A stretch of DNA of 64,000 nt from Vibrio pomeroyi (lineage in GTDB: Bacteria > Pseudomonadota > Gammaproteobacteria > Enterobacterales > Vibrionaceae), in contig NZ_AP025507.1 in NCBI RefSeq assembly GCF_024347595.1, positions 1,550,001 through 1,614,000 of the forward strand, written 5' to 3'. Numbering within the stretch: the stretch's first letter is position 1; each line of letters begins with the position of its first letter. The position numbers and the translations under genes are program-made. Below, piece after piece: positions 19,994-29,459 of the stretch. The notes below the pieces were generated by a model. That model searched no databases. It saw only the letters and a program-made list of their open reading frames with translations, and was not told the DNA's origin.

Positions 19994-20782
19994 ATGAAAT
20001 TTATCAATTACAAACATTTAGCAGCAGTTAGCGGCGTCACCATGACTATTTTCCTAAGCGGCTGTGCAAGCGTGCCTACACACCCTATCGCTCAAAAAAT
20101 TGACCAAGAGATGGTGTTGGTTAAAGGCGGAACATTCACCATGGGTTCAAACAGCCCAGAAGCGACCAAAGCAGAACGACCAGCCCGTGATGTAACTGTA
20201 GATAGTTTCTACATCGCGAAGTTTGAGGTGACTCAAGAATTGTTCGAATCAGTAATGGGCTCATCTCTCAGTTATTTCCCAAACCCGCAAGTTCCAGTCA
20301 ATAACCTAAGCTGGCAACAAGCGAACTATTTCGTTGAGCAGTTGAATGAACTAACGGGCGAAGAATACCGCCTACCGACTGAAGCGGAATGGGAATTTGC
20401 AGCCAAAGGTGGTAACAAAAGCAAAGGCTATACTTACAGTGGTTCCAACAACTTAGATGATGTTGCGTGGTACTCAGCAAATTCGAAAAATAGCGCGCAT
20501 CCTGTCGGGTTAAAAAAGCCAAATGAACTAGGCTTATACGACATGACAGGAAACGTTGGTGAATTTGTCATTGATGCTTTCGATGACACCTTCTACAGAT
20601 TCGGTCCAACAGACAACCCAAACAATGCAAAGCACAGTGACGTAGGTTTATCACATAAATCGGTGCGCGGTGGCAGCTTTGCTTATGACGAAAATGAATC
20701 TGAAAGTTACCGTCGTGATTTCGCTAGTCAGTCAATCACCATGTCAGATATGGGGCTGCGCCTAGTTAAAGATGCTGATTAG
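19994..20782 (+). CDS. lipoprotein with FGE-sulfatase (SUMF1-like) fold, catalytic cysteines absent
   Basis: 262 aa from the ATG at 19994 (GAGG eight bases upstream); a longer frame from 19943 would hide the lipoprotein signal. Lipobox FLSGC predicts a lipidated, membrane-anchored periplasmic protein. The body is a full formylglycine-generating-enzyme domain: MVLVKGGTFTMGS, VTQELFE, PVNNLSWQQANYF, YRLPTEAEWEFAAKGG, GLYDMTGNVGEFV, SVRGGSFAYDENES. The two active-site Cys of aerobic FGE fall in the last segment and are not there; the mature protein has no Cys apart from the lipid site. So it is unlikely to make formylglycine itself. Divergent from anSME. Confidence 0.85.
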   Translation: MKFINYKHLAAVSGVTMTIFLSGCASVPTHPIAQKIDQEMVLVKGGTFTMGSNSPEATKAERPARDVTVDSFYIAKFEVTQELFESVMGSSLSYFPNPQVPVNNLSWQQANYFVEQLNELTGEEYRLPTEAEWEFAAKGGNKSKGYTYSGSNNLDDVAWYSANSKNSAHPVGLKKPNELGLYDMTGNVGEFVIDAFDDTFYRFGPTDNPNNAKHSDVGLSHKSVRGGSFAYDENESESYRRDFASQSITMSDMGLRLVKDAD

Positions 20783-20920
20783 TGGGAAGCGCGAACTAAC
20801 GAACTTGCACCACTCACTGGCTATCGATTACCAATACTATGAACATGAGTTGCGCTATCCAAACGTTAGCTCACTGACTAAACATTAGAATTCTGCGGCC
20901 ACACTGAATAAGGACACCCT

Positions 20921-22603
20921 ATGCAATACACCAAGCTTTCAGGACTTACACTCGCGTTACTCTGTGCTCTTCCTGCATCGGCTGCAGAAAAGCCAGACCT
21001 TGTCCTTCAAATTACGGTTGATGGCCTACGCGCAGATTTAATCGAACGATATAAGCATAACTTCGGTGAAGGTGGTTTTCGCTACTTAATGGATGACGGC
21101 ACTTACTACACCAACGCCAACTACCAACACGGCAACACAGAAACCATTGTAGGACATGTGTCCCTTGCAACAGGCGCTCCACCGAGCGTACACGGCATGG
21201 TAGGTAATGTTTGGTATGACCGTAGCGAAGAACGTTTGGTGTATAACGTAGAAGACGGTAATTACGCCATGCTGACTTCTGGCGCGGGTGTCGACAAAGC
21301 TACCGAGATCGATCCAACACAGAAGACAGCGCAAGGTGACGGTCGCTCTCCAGAGCCAATACTCGCCACCACCTTTGGCGACGAACTGATGATTTCCAAC
21401 AGCGGAAAATCAAAAGTATTTGGTGTATCGGTAAAAGACCGTGGCGCGATTTCGCTTGCAGGGCACAGTGGCAAAGCGTTTTGGTTCTCGAAAGCGCAGT
21501 CTGAGTTTGTCACTAGTAACTATTACTACGACGAATACCCAGCTTGGGTATCTCGTTGGAATGAAAAAGCAATTGCAGCTCAATACTCAAAACAGAGATG
21601 GGAACTGTCGTTACCGCGTGACCAGTACACCCTGCAAGAGCACAACATGGATCACAAGGTTAAGCTCGGTGATTTCCAACGCACCTTCCCTCACCCTTAC
21701 GGCCCTGCGAGCTATAAATACTACAGCACGACATTAACCGTAAGCCCTGCTGGTGATGAGATCACCGAGAACTTTGCAAGCACACTCCTAATGCAAGAGA
21801 AGCTTGGACAAGGTGATGCGACGGATTACCTATCGGTTAGCTTCTCTTCGAATGACTACGTGATTCACCTGTACGGCCCTGAAAGCTTAGAGACCGAAGA
21901 CAACTTAATCCGTCTGGATAAGACGCTTGCCAAGCTTTTTAAAACCGTCGACAACCAAGTTGGGCTAGAGAACACGTTAATCGTCTTGTCTGCCGATCAC
22001 GGTGTTCCTGAATCTTCACCTGCGGCAAATGCGCTAGGTTTCAGTCAAGCTCAGTACTTCGACAAAGATGCACTACTATCGAGTGGTGTAGAGAAACGAT
22101 TGAAAGATGATTTTGGCTTAACCAAAGACGCAATTCGTTTGTATGCTCAGCCTTATATCTATCTGAATCACGACTTAATCGCCGAGAAGAAGTTGGACTT
22201 GGCTAAGGTACAAGAAGCCATTGCCGATGAGATCGCGAAAGTGAAAGGCGTTGCGTTTGCGGTATCAAGCAGTGATATTGCGGCGAATCGAGTTCCCGAT
22301 ACTCACGTGATGCAGCTCATCAAAAACAACTACCATCCCGCTCGTTCTGGCGATGTGTATGTGGTATTCGATCCGCGTAGCTACATTAACGATATGGAAG
22401 GCCTGCAAATTGCCTCGACTCATGGTTCTCCTTGGAAGTACGACACGCATGTGCCAGTGATTTTCGCAGGATACGATGTGGATGCTAAGAAGGTTTCACG
22501 TCCAATCACACCATACGATATTGCACCGACGCTTTCGAACAAACTGGGCATCACTCAACCAAGCGGTTCGATTGGGCAAGTACTGGAAGAGATTACTGAC
22601 TAA
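20921..22603 (+). CDS. PafA-like alkaline phosphatase/phosphodiesterase superfamily enzyme
   Basis: 560 aa, signal peptide ending near LPASAAE, periplasmic. Alkaline-phosphatase-superfamily metal sites are visible: Asp in ITVDGLRAD (~34), Thr nucleophile in HGNTETIVGHVSLATG (~70), SADHGVPE (~355), and the late His in STHGSPWKYDTHVPVIF. This matches the Thr-nucleophile PafA/NPP type and not the sulfatase CXAXR type, so it needs no formylglycine. The substrate is probably a phosphate mono- or diester. Family prediction is firm, substrate is not. An AAGGACA precedes the ATG. Confidence 0.85.
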   Translation: MQYTKLSGLTLALLCALPASAAEKPDLVLQITVDGLRADLIERYKHNFGEGGFRYLMDDGTYYTNANYQHGNTETIVGHVSLATGAPPSVHGMVGNVWYDRSEERLVYNVEDGNYAMLTSGAGVDKATEIDPTQKTAQGDGRSPEPILATTFGDELMISNSGKSKVFGVSVKDRGAISLAGHSGKAFWFSKAQSEFVTSNYYYDEYPAWVSRWNEKAIAAQYSKQRWELSLPRDQYTLQEHNMDHKVKLGDFQRTFPHPYGPASYKYYSTTLTVSPAGDEITENFASTLLMQEKLGQGDATDYLSVSFSSNDYVIHLYGPESLETEDNLIRLDKTLAKLFKTVDNQVGLENTLIVLSADHGVPESSPAANALGFSQAQYFDKDALLSSGVEKRLKDDFGLTKDAIRLYAQPYIYLNHDLIAEKKLDLAKVQEAIADEIAKVKGVAFAVSSSDIAANRVPDTHVMQLIKNNYHPARSGDVYVVFDPRSYINDMEGLQIASTHGSPWKYDTHVPVIFAGYDVDAKKVSRPITPYDIAPTLSNKLGITQPSGSIGQVLEEITD

Positions 22604-22654
22604 GCACGACTACTCAGGTTATGAGTCAAACATGCTCGCAGAATCTCTAACATG

Positions 22655-22699
22655 AAAGAGCCGCTTATTCCGTTCCATACGAATAAGCGGCTCTTTTTT
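22655..22699. terminator. bidirectional terminator
   Basis: AAAGAGCCGCTTATTC / GAATAAGCGGCTCTTTTTT, 16-bp perfect stem with a 10-base loop, between convergent genes ending at 22603 and 22724. Confidence 0.9.
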
Positions 22700-22723
22700 C
22701 ATGCAGGATGGATTGAATCGTGC

Positions 22724-23818
22724 TTAATTCTTGCCGGAGTAACGAAACGCTTCTCTGGTGAGTTGATTCAACTGGTCGTCATTCATCTTATTGTGCACTA
22801 CGGTAATACGCCCTAAATAAACCAACGGGACTTCCGCTTCTCTCTCTTCTAAGTGAAACTTAATCGCTTCAGCCGTCGCTACACCAAGGTCGTCACTCAT
22901 GCGCATTGGTGTGGCATCTAACTCGTCAGAGCGAATCTTCTCGATCTCTATCGCTGTGCCACCCCAGCCCGTAACATAGATTTCTGACAACATGTCGGCT
23001 TGGTTTAACGCATCAACCGCGCCCATGGTCATCGCCGTATTAGCATTATGAACCATGGTCACCTCAGGGAAATTACCCAGCACCAAGCGAATCCCATCAG
23101 CACCGCCGATTTTTTGATATTGCCCAAAGTGCTCATACACCGTTAACCAGTCACCTTTCTCTTCCACACAATCAATGAAGCCTTGTGAACGTTGAGTGTC
23201 CGTAATCCCCGGGATCCCGCGATTGGCTGAGAACTCGACTTCACTCCCTAACTCTTGCACCACATGGTCACACAACACCTCCGCGCCCATCGCGCTTGAG
23301 AAGTCAAACCAACTGTCTGGTTGGTGTGTCCATTGTTCATTGGGTGTGTGGAATGCCCAAATAAAGGTTTTGAATTCTGTCGAAGCCGATAGTTTTTGAA
23401 TGTTCTCCGCTTGTATTCCCAGTTCTGAAGGGCCAAAAATCACGAAGTCATAAGGTGTGTCAGCATTCAACACTTGATCCGTGTATTGAGTCTGCAATGA
23501 GTGCTCAATTTGTCTTGAAGTAAACTCGCTGATCTCGAATGGCAACTCTAAAGCGATCAACCTTTCCTTCAATGCGGTGTAATTTCTTGTCCAAAAGTCA
23601 GAAATATCTGCACTTGGGTAAATTAGGGCAATTCTGACCGGTTTTTCTACCGACATTGGCGCTAACGAAACCGGATCGCCACTCACAGTCTCTTGAAATT
23701 TTTCGAGTTTCTTTACATCTGCGTCCGACCTTACCCCATCAGCGATTACGTCAAAAGGAAGGATAAAACAAGCTGTCAGTAGGGCTGGCAATACGTTTTT
23801 ATAAATTTGACCCGGCAT
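22724..23818 (-). CDS. LuxP-like periplasmic binding protein
   Basis: 364 aa from the ATG at 23818 (a TTG four codons earlier is weaker). Signal peptide, then a type-1 periplasmic binding fold. The C-terminal third is strongly LuxP-like: YVTGWGGTAIEIEKI, TPMRMSDDLGVATAEAIKF, and the ending EAFRYSGKN. LuxP is the AI-2 receptor partner of LuxQ. The Arg in PMRMSDD and the Arg in TDTQRSQGF fall where the two borate-contacting Arg of V. harveyi LuxP are expected (from memory); the N-terminal Gln-containing segment is different (YPSADISDFW). No LuxQ is adjacent. The neighbour is a divergent binding protein with a GGDEF-EAL enzyme. Ligand may be AI-2 or a sugar. Confidence 0.8.
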   Translation of the reverse strand: MPGQIYKNVLPALLTACFILPFDVIADGVRSDADVKKLEKFQETVSGDPVSLAPMSVEKPVRIALIYPSADISDFWTRNYTALKERLIALELPFEISEFTSRQIEHSLQTQYTDQVLNADTPYDFVIFGPSELGIQAENIQKLSASTEFKTFIWAFHTPNEQWTHQPDSWFDFSSAMGAEVLCDHVVQELGSEVEFSANRGIPGITDTQRSQGFIDCVEEKGDWLTVYEHFGQYQKIGGADGIRLVLGNFPEVTMVHNANTAMTMGAVDALNQADMLSEIYVTGWGGTAIEIEKIRSDELDATPMRMSDDLGVATAEAIKFHLEEREAEVPLVYLGRITVVHNKMNDDQLNQLTREAFRYSGKN

Positions 23819-23899
23819 AACTGTTACCAAATGTTTGAATGTTTATTAACAATATTATAAATATAGAGCGATAATAATTTAAAGCGTTTTATAAGCCTT

Positions 23900-25018
23900 A
23901 TGAATAAGACAGTGCATTTTGCGAGTTTGTTGCTCGCTACTACTTGCAACTCACCGAGTTTTGCGGGTAATCCTGAGAACAATTTCTTCCATTACGCTGA
24001 AGAAAAAGTGATGCGTGCCGTTTCCAACCAACGAACATGGGATGGTCCAACACTAGGCCCAGCTGTGCGTCATGAAAAGAACGTTATTTTCGTCGCGTCT
24101 GATTTACGTAATGGTGGCGTCTATGGCGTTGGCAAAGGCATATCTGAAGCTATTTCCAACATCAATTGGCACCTTAGATTCATCGATGGCTTGGGTTCTG
24201 AAGTGCGCCAAGGTGCCGCGATCCGTAAAGCGATCGGCTTTGAACCCGATGCCATTGTTTTAGGTGGCATTGATGCGGTGCGTCATAAGACCATTTTGAA
24301 ACAAGCGGAAGATCTCGGGATTGTTGTCATCGGCTGGCACGCGACCGAGCTTGTTGGCGGAAACCCAGAGATTGGCTTATACACCAATATCACCACAGAC
24401 CCACTTGATGTGGCAGAAGTCGCTGCCCTGCTCGCCATTGTTAACTCAAAGGGTCAAGCCAAAACCGTGGTGTTTACCGACCCTAACTATGAAATCGCGA
24501 TGATCAAAGCCAACGCTATGGTTAACACCATCAAGCGTTGCAGCAGTTGCGATGTCCTTGAGCTCAACTACCTACCTCTAGACAAAATTGCTGAGCAAAT
24601 GCCCGCGACATTGAAAGACCTTGATAACAAGTACGACGATAAAATCACTCACATATTGGCCATCAACGACCTGTACATCGACTATGCGATCCCCTCTTTG
24701 GAGTCGAGCCTTGAAGAGTTAAAAATGATCCCGCAGAACATCTCTGCAGGTGATGGCAGCAAAGCGGCCTACAAAAGAATCTATAGCGGACAATTCCAAC
24801 TGGCGACCGTTCCTGAACCCTTATATTTACAAGGTTGGCAGATTGTCGACGAGCTCAACCGAGCCTTCAATCAAATGCCTCCAAGCGGCTACTCTGCCCC
24901 TGTACACCTCGTCACGCCGGGTAATGTTGAAGAGCTCATCAGCCAGTCAGACAAAGGGATTTACGACCCTAAAAATGGCTACCGTGAAGCGTATCTGAGA
25001 ATTTGGAAGCCACAATGA
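23900..25018 (+). CDS. type-1 periplasmic binding protein, partner of the GGDEF-EAL protein
   Basis: 372 aa, signal peptide ending near PSFAG. Ribose/galactose-binding-protein-like fold: KNVIFVASDLRNGGVYGVGKGISEAI, PDAIVLGGIDAVRHKTILKQAEDLGIVVIGWHA, ITHILAINDLYIDYAIP, with a CSSC pair near residue 215. No ABC permease or ATPase follows. Instead the stop codon overlaps the ATG of a membrane GGDEF-EAL protein (ATGA), so it is probably a solute sensor that docks on that enzyme's periplasmic domain, as LuxP-LuxQ and NspS-MbaA do. Divergent from the LuxP-like gene, 81 bp between starts. Confidence 0.8.
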   Translation: MNKTVHFASLLLATTCNSPSFAGNPENNFFHYAEEKVMRAVSNQRTWDGPTLGPAVRHEKNVIFVASDLRNGGVYGVGKGISEAISNINWHLRFIDGLGSEVRQGAAIRKAIGFEPDAIVLGGIDAVRHKTILKQAEDLGIVVIGWHATELVGGNPEIGLYTNITTDPLDVAEVAALLAIVNSKGQAKTVVFTDPNYEIAMIKANAMVNTIKRCSSCDVLELNYLPLDKIAEQMPATLKDLDNKYDDKITHILAINDLYIDYAIPSLESSLEELKMIPQNISAGDGSKAAYKRIYSGQFQLATVPEPLYLQGWQIVDELNRAFNQMPPSGYSAPVHLVTPGNVEELISQSDKGIYDPKNGYREAYLRIWKPQ

Positions 25019-27489
25019 AATTACGTCAGATAAACATCACCCAGCGACTCATCATGTCAAACCTGCTCTCACTATTAATCGTGAGTCTTGCGGTGATCAT
25101 GGTGATTCGGTCTTTGTATTATGTTGAGTCGACACTCAAAACTGAAACCTCAACGCACGTTTCAGATTTGATTATCAACTCTGAAATCAGCCGTCGCGTA
25201 TTTACATTAACCTCTCGGGTAAAGTTACTGGAGCAAACCTTCCTTTTCAGTGAAACCACCTTGTCTGAAGAAGCGTTCAACGTGGATTTTCAACTCCAAC
25301 GCTTGAGAGACTTATCGACCAACGAAGGCTTCTCACAAAAAATCGACGCCTTTATCGATAACTTCCATCGCTTCTTAGGTAGTTCATTAGCACTGAACCG
25401 AATCTTAAAACAGACCAATCAAATCGACGCGGCGTTAGCCGAGCAACTGGATCAGCTCGAATTTGCGATTGCAGACAGCAAACTTAGGCACTTAGATCAG
25501 CCTAACTTCATCCGTTATAACAATGAATTAGATCTCATCAACATGTTGCGAGAGTCGTTTCTCACCTCTGGGAAAATGGTTGGTGACATACATAGCCGTA
25601 TCACACCAGAAACAGAAAAAGTGTTGCTGATAGAGGTAGAAAAAGAGCTCGATATATTCTTACTTCACCTAGAAAACGTTGATATTGGAACAGCTGCGGT
25701 TATCGCAGAGAAGAAACGTATCCACCGCACCGTGAAACGATACAACGCTGCTTTAAAACGGATTCGCGCTAATCTGGAACAACGTTGGTTGGTAATGGCT
25801 TCGCTGTTAGAGGCGCAAAGCGATTTATTGGAGATGGTGGAGAACACCGAATCACGCGTACAGAACCAAGCTTTAGAGCTAACTGACCAACTTGAAGAAG
25901 AGATCGGTTTATCTCGATTGAACGCCATCATCATGAGCTTTTCGGCTTTTGTGCTATCGATGCTGCTCGTTAATCATGTGGTGAGACACCACATTCGACA
26001 ACCGCTCAATGCACTGCGACATGGCTTCGACCGTTTAGAATCCGGTAGCCTCAAAAACCCAATCAATTTGGGAAGAAGTGACGAGTGGTCTCACTTAGAG
26101 AAAGCCTATAACAACATGGCTTCAAGGCTGTCTGAGGCCTATCTCGACCTCACGGAAGAGAAGAAGAACTTCGACTTTCTTGCTCACCACGATCCGTTAA
26201 CCAATTTGGCTAATCGATTGTTAGCTACCAAGCAGTTAGATAAAGAAATTAAGCTTTCGAGCGAGAACAATGCGCCCTTTTTGCTGTTTTATCTCGATAT
26301 TGATGAGTTCAAAACAATCAACGATTCGTTAGGTCACGCACCTGGGGACAACTTACTGGTTAACGTATCTGACATCCTGAGCAATCTCGTCGGAGATAAG
26401 GGCTTTGTGGCTAGAATGGGCGGCGACGAGTTCTTAGTTGTGTATTCGAACGTTGGTTTAGAAGAAGGTGAACCCATTGCAGATCGCTTAAACCAAGCAT
26501 TAAGAAAGCCTTACTATATTGATGATAACTCTATCTTCGTTTCAGCAAGTATTGGGGTATGTGAATACCCTACTCACGGTTTAGATCGTGAAACCTTAAT
26601 CCGAAACGCAGACACCGCCATGTATCACGCAAAGCGTAACGGTAGAGATCAATACAGAGTCTACGCTGATGAAATGACCCATGAAGTCAATGACTTAATC
26701 GAAACTAATATGGGGCTTCATCAAGCCATTGCAAATGACGAATTGGAAGTATTCTTCCAACCCAAAGTCGACTTGGATTCTCAAGACATCATCGGTGCTG
26801 AGGCTCTTATTCGTTGGCGTCACCCTAAACTCGGGTTACTGCCACCTATCGATTTTCTTGAAGTCGCAGAGAAAAGTGACCTTATTATCGACATCGATAA
26901 GTGGGTATTTAAGAAAGTGGCGAACCTGATCACCGAATGGCAACGCTCAGGTATCGACTTACAAGGTGTGATTTTCTCTATCAACTTCTCAGCACGAATG
27001 TTCTATATGACTGACCTCGCAGAACAGCTGCAAGTGATACTGGATGAGACGGATTGTCAGCCACATCAACTGCTTCTTGAAATCACAGAAAGAGACATGA
27101 TGCGAGATTTCGAAACCTGTTCAAGAACCATAGAGGTACTTCATTCTAAAGGTTACAAGATTGCGATCGATGACTTTGGTACCGGTTATTCTTCACTGTC
27201 GGTGTTGAAGAATTTGTCTGCAGATTGCGTCAAACTCGACCGAAGTTTTATTGAAGACATTAACTCATCCAAAGTCGATTACGAGATCACATGTGCTGTA
27301 TTGAAGCTTGCACAAATACTGAATTTCTCGGTGATTGCTGAAGGGCTTGAAACGCAGAACCACGTAAAGACTCTGCGCCAAATAGGCTGTAAATACGCGC
27401 AAGGCTATTTCTTCGCAAGGCCATTGCCGACTGATGATTGGGTGTCTTACTTCTTGCTCAACTCAGAACAAACACAAAAAGAAGCCTAA
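25015..27489 (+). CDS. membrane GGDEF-EAL protein (c-di-GMP synthesis/turnover)
   Basis: About 824 aa from the ATG at 25015, in a 4-bp overlap with the binding-protein gene; a TTG four codons upstream is less likely. TM1 ~12-32, a ~270-residue helical periplasmic domain, TM2 ~305-325, HAMP, GGDEF (ARMGGDEFLVVYSN intact) and EAL (AEALIRWRHP, EITERD, DDFGTGYSS, KLDRSFI, AEGLET all intact). Both diguanylate cyclase and phosphodiesterase sites look functional by sequence; which dominates cannot be told. The upstream binding protein probably sets the balance. Confidence 0.92.
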   Translation: MKLRQINITQRLIMSNLLSLLIVSLAVIMVIRSLYYVESTLKTETSTHVSDLIINSEISRRVFTLTSRVKLLEQTFLFSETTLSEEAFNVDFQLQRLRDLSTNEGFSQKIDAFIDNFHRFLGSSLALNRILKQTNQIDAALAEQLDQLEFAIADSKLRHLDQPNFIRYNNELDLINMLRESFLTSGKMVGDIHSRITPETEKVLLIEVEKELDIFLLHLENVDIGTAAVIAEKKRIHRTVKRYNAALKRIRANLEQRWLVMASLLEAQSDLLEMVENTESRVQNQALELTDQLEEEIGLSRLNAIIMSFSAFVLSMLLVNHVVRHHIRQPLNALRHGFDRLESGSLKNPINLGRSDEWSHLEKAYNNMASRLSEAYLDLTEEKKNFDFLAHHDPLTNLANRLLATKQLDKEIKLSSENNAPFLLFYLDIDEFKTINDSLGHAPGDNLLVNVSDILSNLVGDKGFVARMGGDEFLVVYSNVGLEEGEPIADRLNQALRKPYYIDDNSIFVSASIGVCEYPTHGLDRETLIRNADTAMYHAKRNGRDQYRVYADEMTHEVNDLIETNMGLHQAIANDELEVFFQPKVDLDSQDIIGAEALIRWRHPKLGLLPPIDFLEVAEKSDLIIDIDKWVFKKVANLITEWQRSGIDLQGVIFSINFSARMFYMTDLAEQLQVILDETDCQPHQLLLEITERDMMRDFETCSRTIEVLHSKGYKIAIDDFGTGYSSLSVLKNLSADCVKLDRSFIEDINSSKVDYEITCAVLKLAQILNFSVIAEGLETQNHVKTLRQIGCKYAQGYFFARPLPTDDWVSYFLLNSEQTQKEA

Positions 27490-27499
27490 CGAATCTAAG

Positions 27500-27536
27500 C
27501 GGAGTGAATGGCCCTATCGGTTCATCACTCCGTTTA
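27500..27536. terminator. terminator after the GGDEF-EAL gene
   Basis: CGGAGTGA / TCACTCCG stem (17-base spacer with further pairing) followed by TTT, between convergent genes ending at 27489 and 27552. Confidence 0.6.
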
Positions 27537-27551
27537 CCTGACTAAAGCGGT

Positions 27552-28457
27552 TTACTGATTTTTTACCAGACACGGGCTATCGTCAGGCAGCACCAAACTG
27601 ATGCTCGAAGGCATAACCTCAAAGCGAATCTGGTTTGAACGATAAGGTTCGCCGTCTAAGTTAATCGGCAATGATTGCGGGAAATCTATCTCTAACCAAC
27701 GTGCTTGAGTGTGAACAATGTATTTACCGTCGTCAGCAGGATGTTTGAGCTCTTCGATGACTTTCGGTAAATCAGACGCTACAAAGGCTTTCACCAAAGT
27801 CAGATCCATCAAGCCATCATCAATAAGCGCATTGGGCGCAAGCTCTTGCCCACCACCCGCGAGGCGGCCATTACAAAACGCCCCCACCAGAATTTCTCCA
27901 GTAAAGGTGCCTTTGTCTATGGTCAAGGTGCCGCTGTAAGGTTTAAACCCTAGCGCTTTGACCACACCTGTTAGCGTGTATGCGCCGCCACCAAGAAAGT
28001 CTTTAAGTTCAACGGGCGTTTCAGCCGTCACTTCTGCGCCAAAGCCCGCCGCAGCAACGTTCATGAAATAACGATCATTGGCACGAACACCATCGACCGC
28101 GAACGCCTTCCCTTCTAAAGCAAGCGTAAACGCATGAGCAATATCGCTAGGGATTCCAGTCGCGGTAGCAAAGTCATTCGCTGTTCCCATCGGAATAATC
28201 GCCAGTTGTGGCCTCTCGCTAGCACGGAACTGGTTAAGCGCATTCACGGCTTCATTTACCGTTCCATCGCCACCAGCCACAATCAATCGCTTCACACCAT
28301 CGCATATCGCCTCACTGACTAAACGAAACATATCCGACGATTCCCAAGTGACTCTCACTTGCAGGTCGATATCCCTATCCCTTGCCGCAAAGACTGCTTG
28401 TCTTAACTCGGGGATATTGGCTTTCTTTCCATTTAAAATCGCGCGAATACTGTCCAT
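27552..28457 (-). CDS. yegS: YegS-like lipid kinase (diacylglycerol kinase catalytic family)
   Basis: 301 aa. The nucleotide-binding motif [13 protein letters not shown] and the downstream [10 protein letters not shown] define the DAGK-catalytic/YegS family; the C-terminal lid shows PINLDGEP. YegS phosphorylates phosphatidylglycerol in vitro in E. coli; the physiological substrate is unsettled. Cytoplasmic or membrane-associated. Only 18 bp downstream of the LysR gene on the same strand, so perhaps co-transcribed with it. Confidence 0.9.
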   Translation of the reverse strand: MDSIRAILNGKKANIPELRQAVFAARDRDIDLQVRVTWESSDMFRLVSEAICDGVKRLIVAGGDGTVNEAVNALNQFRASERPQLAIIPMGTANDFATATGIPSDIAHAFTLALEGKAFAVDGVRANDRYFMNVAAAGFGAEVTAETPVELKDFLGGGAYTLTGVVKALGFKPYSGTLTIDKGTFTGEILVGAFCNGRLAGGGQELAPNALIDDGLMDLTLVKAFVASDLPKVIEELKHPADDGKYIVHTQARWLEIDFPQSLPINLDGEPYRSNQIRFEVMPSSISLVLPDDSPCLVKNQ

Positions 28458-28475
28458 TGTTATGTCCTTTTGGGG

Positions 28476-29381
28476 CTAACTTGATGTGTCCTTTGCTGCC
28501 GCTTTGATCTTAGCGCGCAACCACTTGTGGCTCGGTTCGTTAGTACGACTCGGATGCCAGATCATACACATATCGAGGTCTTCCAGTTCGAACGGTAACG
28601 GCAGTGTTTTTACAGCGTACTTTTTAGCAAAACAACGCACCGATGAAATCGGTAACACGCCGATGTAATCAGAACCTTCAATAACAGGTAGCATCTCTAC
28701 AACACCCGCAGCACGATAGACTATTCTGCGTTTCTCTAGGTCACTGTAGTGTTCAGAGCTCAATAAGCTTTTACGTGCATGCCAACGAGAAACAACCACA
28801 TGCTCAAGTGACAGGAACTGTTCCATGTCGATAGTATCGCCAACGATAGGATGGTCTTCACGGCATACCACCACCAGCTCCTCTGTAGAAATCACCTCAT
28901 GCTTGAGCATGGTTCTTCCTTTGGGCGTCATGTCGACAATCACATCGTGTCTTTGGAGCCTTAAATCAGACTCATAATCTTCCGTAAAAAGAGGGTGAAC
29001 TTCCAGTGCGATACCGGGTGCATCTTGGCTGATTAGCTGCATCACTCTTGGCATCATTTCATAGCTCGCCGCCGAGACGCAGGCAACAGAAAACACACGG
29101 CCTGAGGTTTTAGGATCGAAGTCTCTTGATGCGGATAAGGTAGACGTAAAGTTTTTAAGTGCCGCGGCCATTGCAGGATAGATATCAATAGCGAATGTGG
29201 TTGGCTCTACGCCTGAAGTAGTTCGGTGAAACAGTGGTTCGTCATAGATATCTCTCAACCTTGCAAGCGCTTTGCTCACAGCCGGTTGGCTTATATCCAT
29301 ACGATTAGCAGCTCTTGATAAGTTCTGCTCTTCATAGATAGCAACAAATATAGGAATTAAATTGAGTTCGGTACTTTTCAT
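28476..29381 (-). CDS. LysR-family transcriptional regulator
   Basis: 301 aa, N-terminal winged helix-turn-helix typical of LysR (LNLIPIFVAIYEEQNLSRAANRMDISQPAVSKALARLRD), then the effector-binding domain (FSVACVSAASYEMMPRVM, VVVCREDHPIVGD). Close in layout to LeuO/NodD-like regulators with the short DLNLL-type start. It lies inside the sulfatase-rich block; the LysR-like palindrome ATAAC-N5-GTTAT upstream of the MoxR operon and of the sulfatase genes makes this a candidate regulator of those promoters. That is inference. Confidence 0.92.
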   Translation of the reverse strand: MKSTELNLIPIFVAIYEEQNLSRAANRMDISQPAVSKALARLRDIYDEPLFHRTTSGVEPTTFAIDIYPAMAAALKNFTSTLSASRDFDPKTSGRVFSVACVSAASYEMMPRVMQLISQDAPGIALEVHPLFTEDYESDLRLQRHDVIVDMTPKGRTMLKHEVISTEELVVVCREDHPIVGDTIDMEQFLSLEHVVVSRWHARKSLLSSEHYSDLEKRRIVYRAAGVVEMLPVIEGSDYIGVLPISSVRCFAKKYAVKTLPLPFELEDLDMCMIWHPSRTNEPSHKWLRAKIKAAAKDTSS

Positions 29382-29400
29382 ACAGTTCCATATTAAAGAA

Positions 29401-29427
29401 GCAGGTTCCCCATAGTAGAGAACCTGC
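29401..29427 (-). terminator. hairpin after the BatD gene
   Basis: GCAGGTTC / GAACCTGC, 8-bp perfect stem, 11-base loop, followed on the minus strand by TTCTTT. It lies between the end of the MoxR-Bat operon (29460) and the LysR start (29381). Confidence 0.55.
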
Positions 29428-29459
29428 CGATTATGTTCGATGCGAATAACTAAAGTTTG

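Noticed and set aside
19994..20782. Active aerobic formylglycine-generating enzyme
   Set aside because: Catalytic cysteines are missing and the protein is an exported lipoprotein.
22724..23818. ABC sugar importer
   Set aside because: No permease or ATPase gene is near either binding protein; the context is c-di-GMP signalling.
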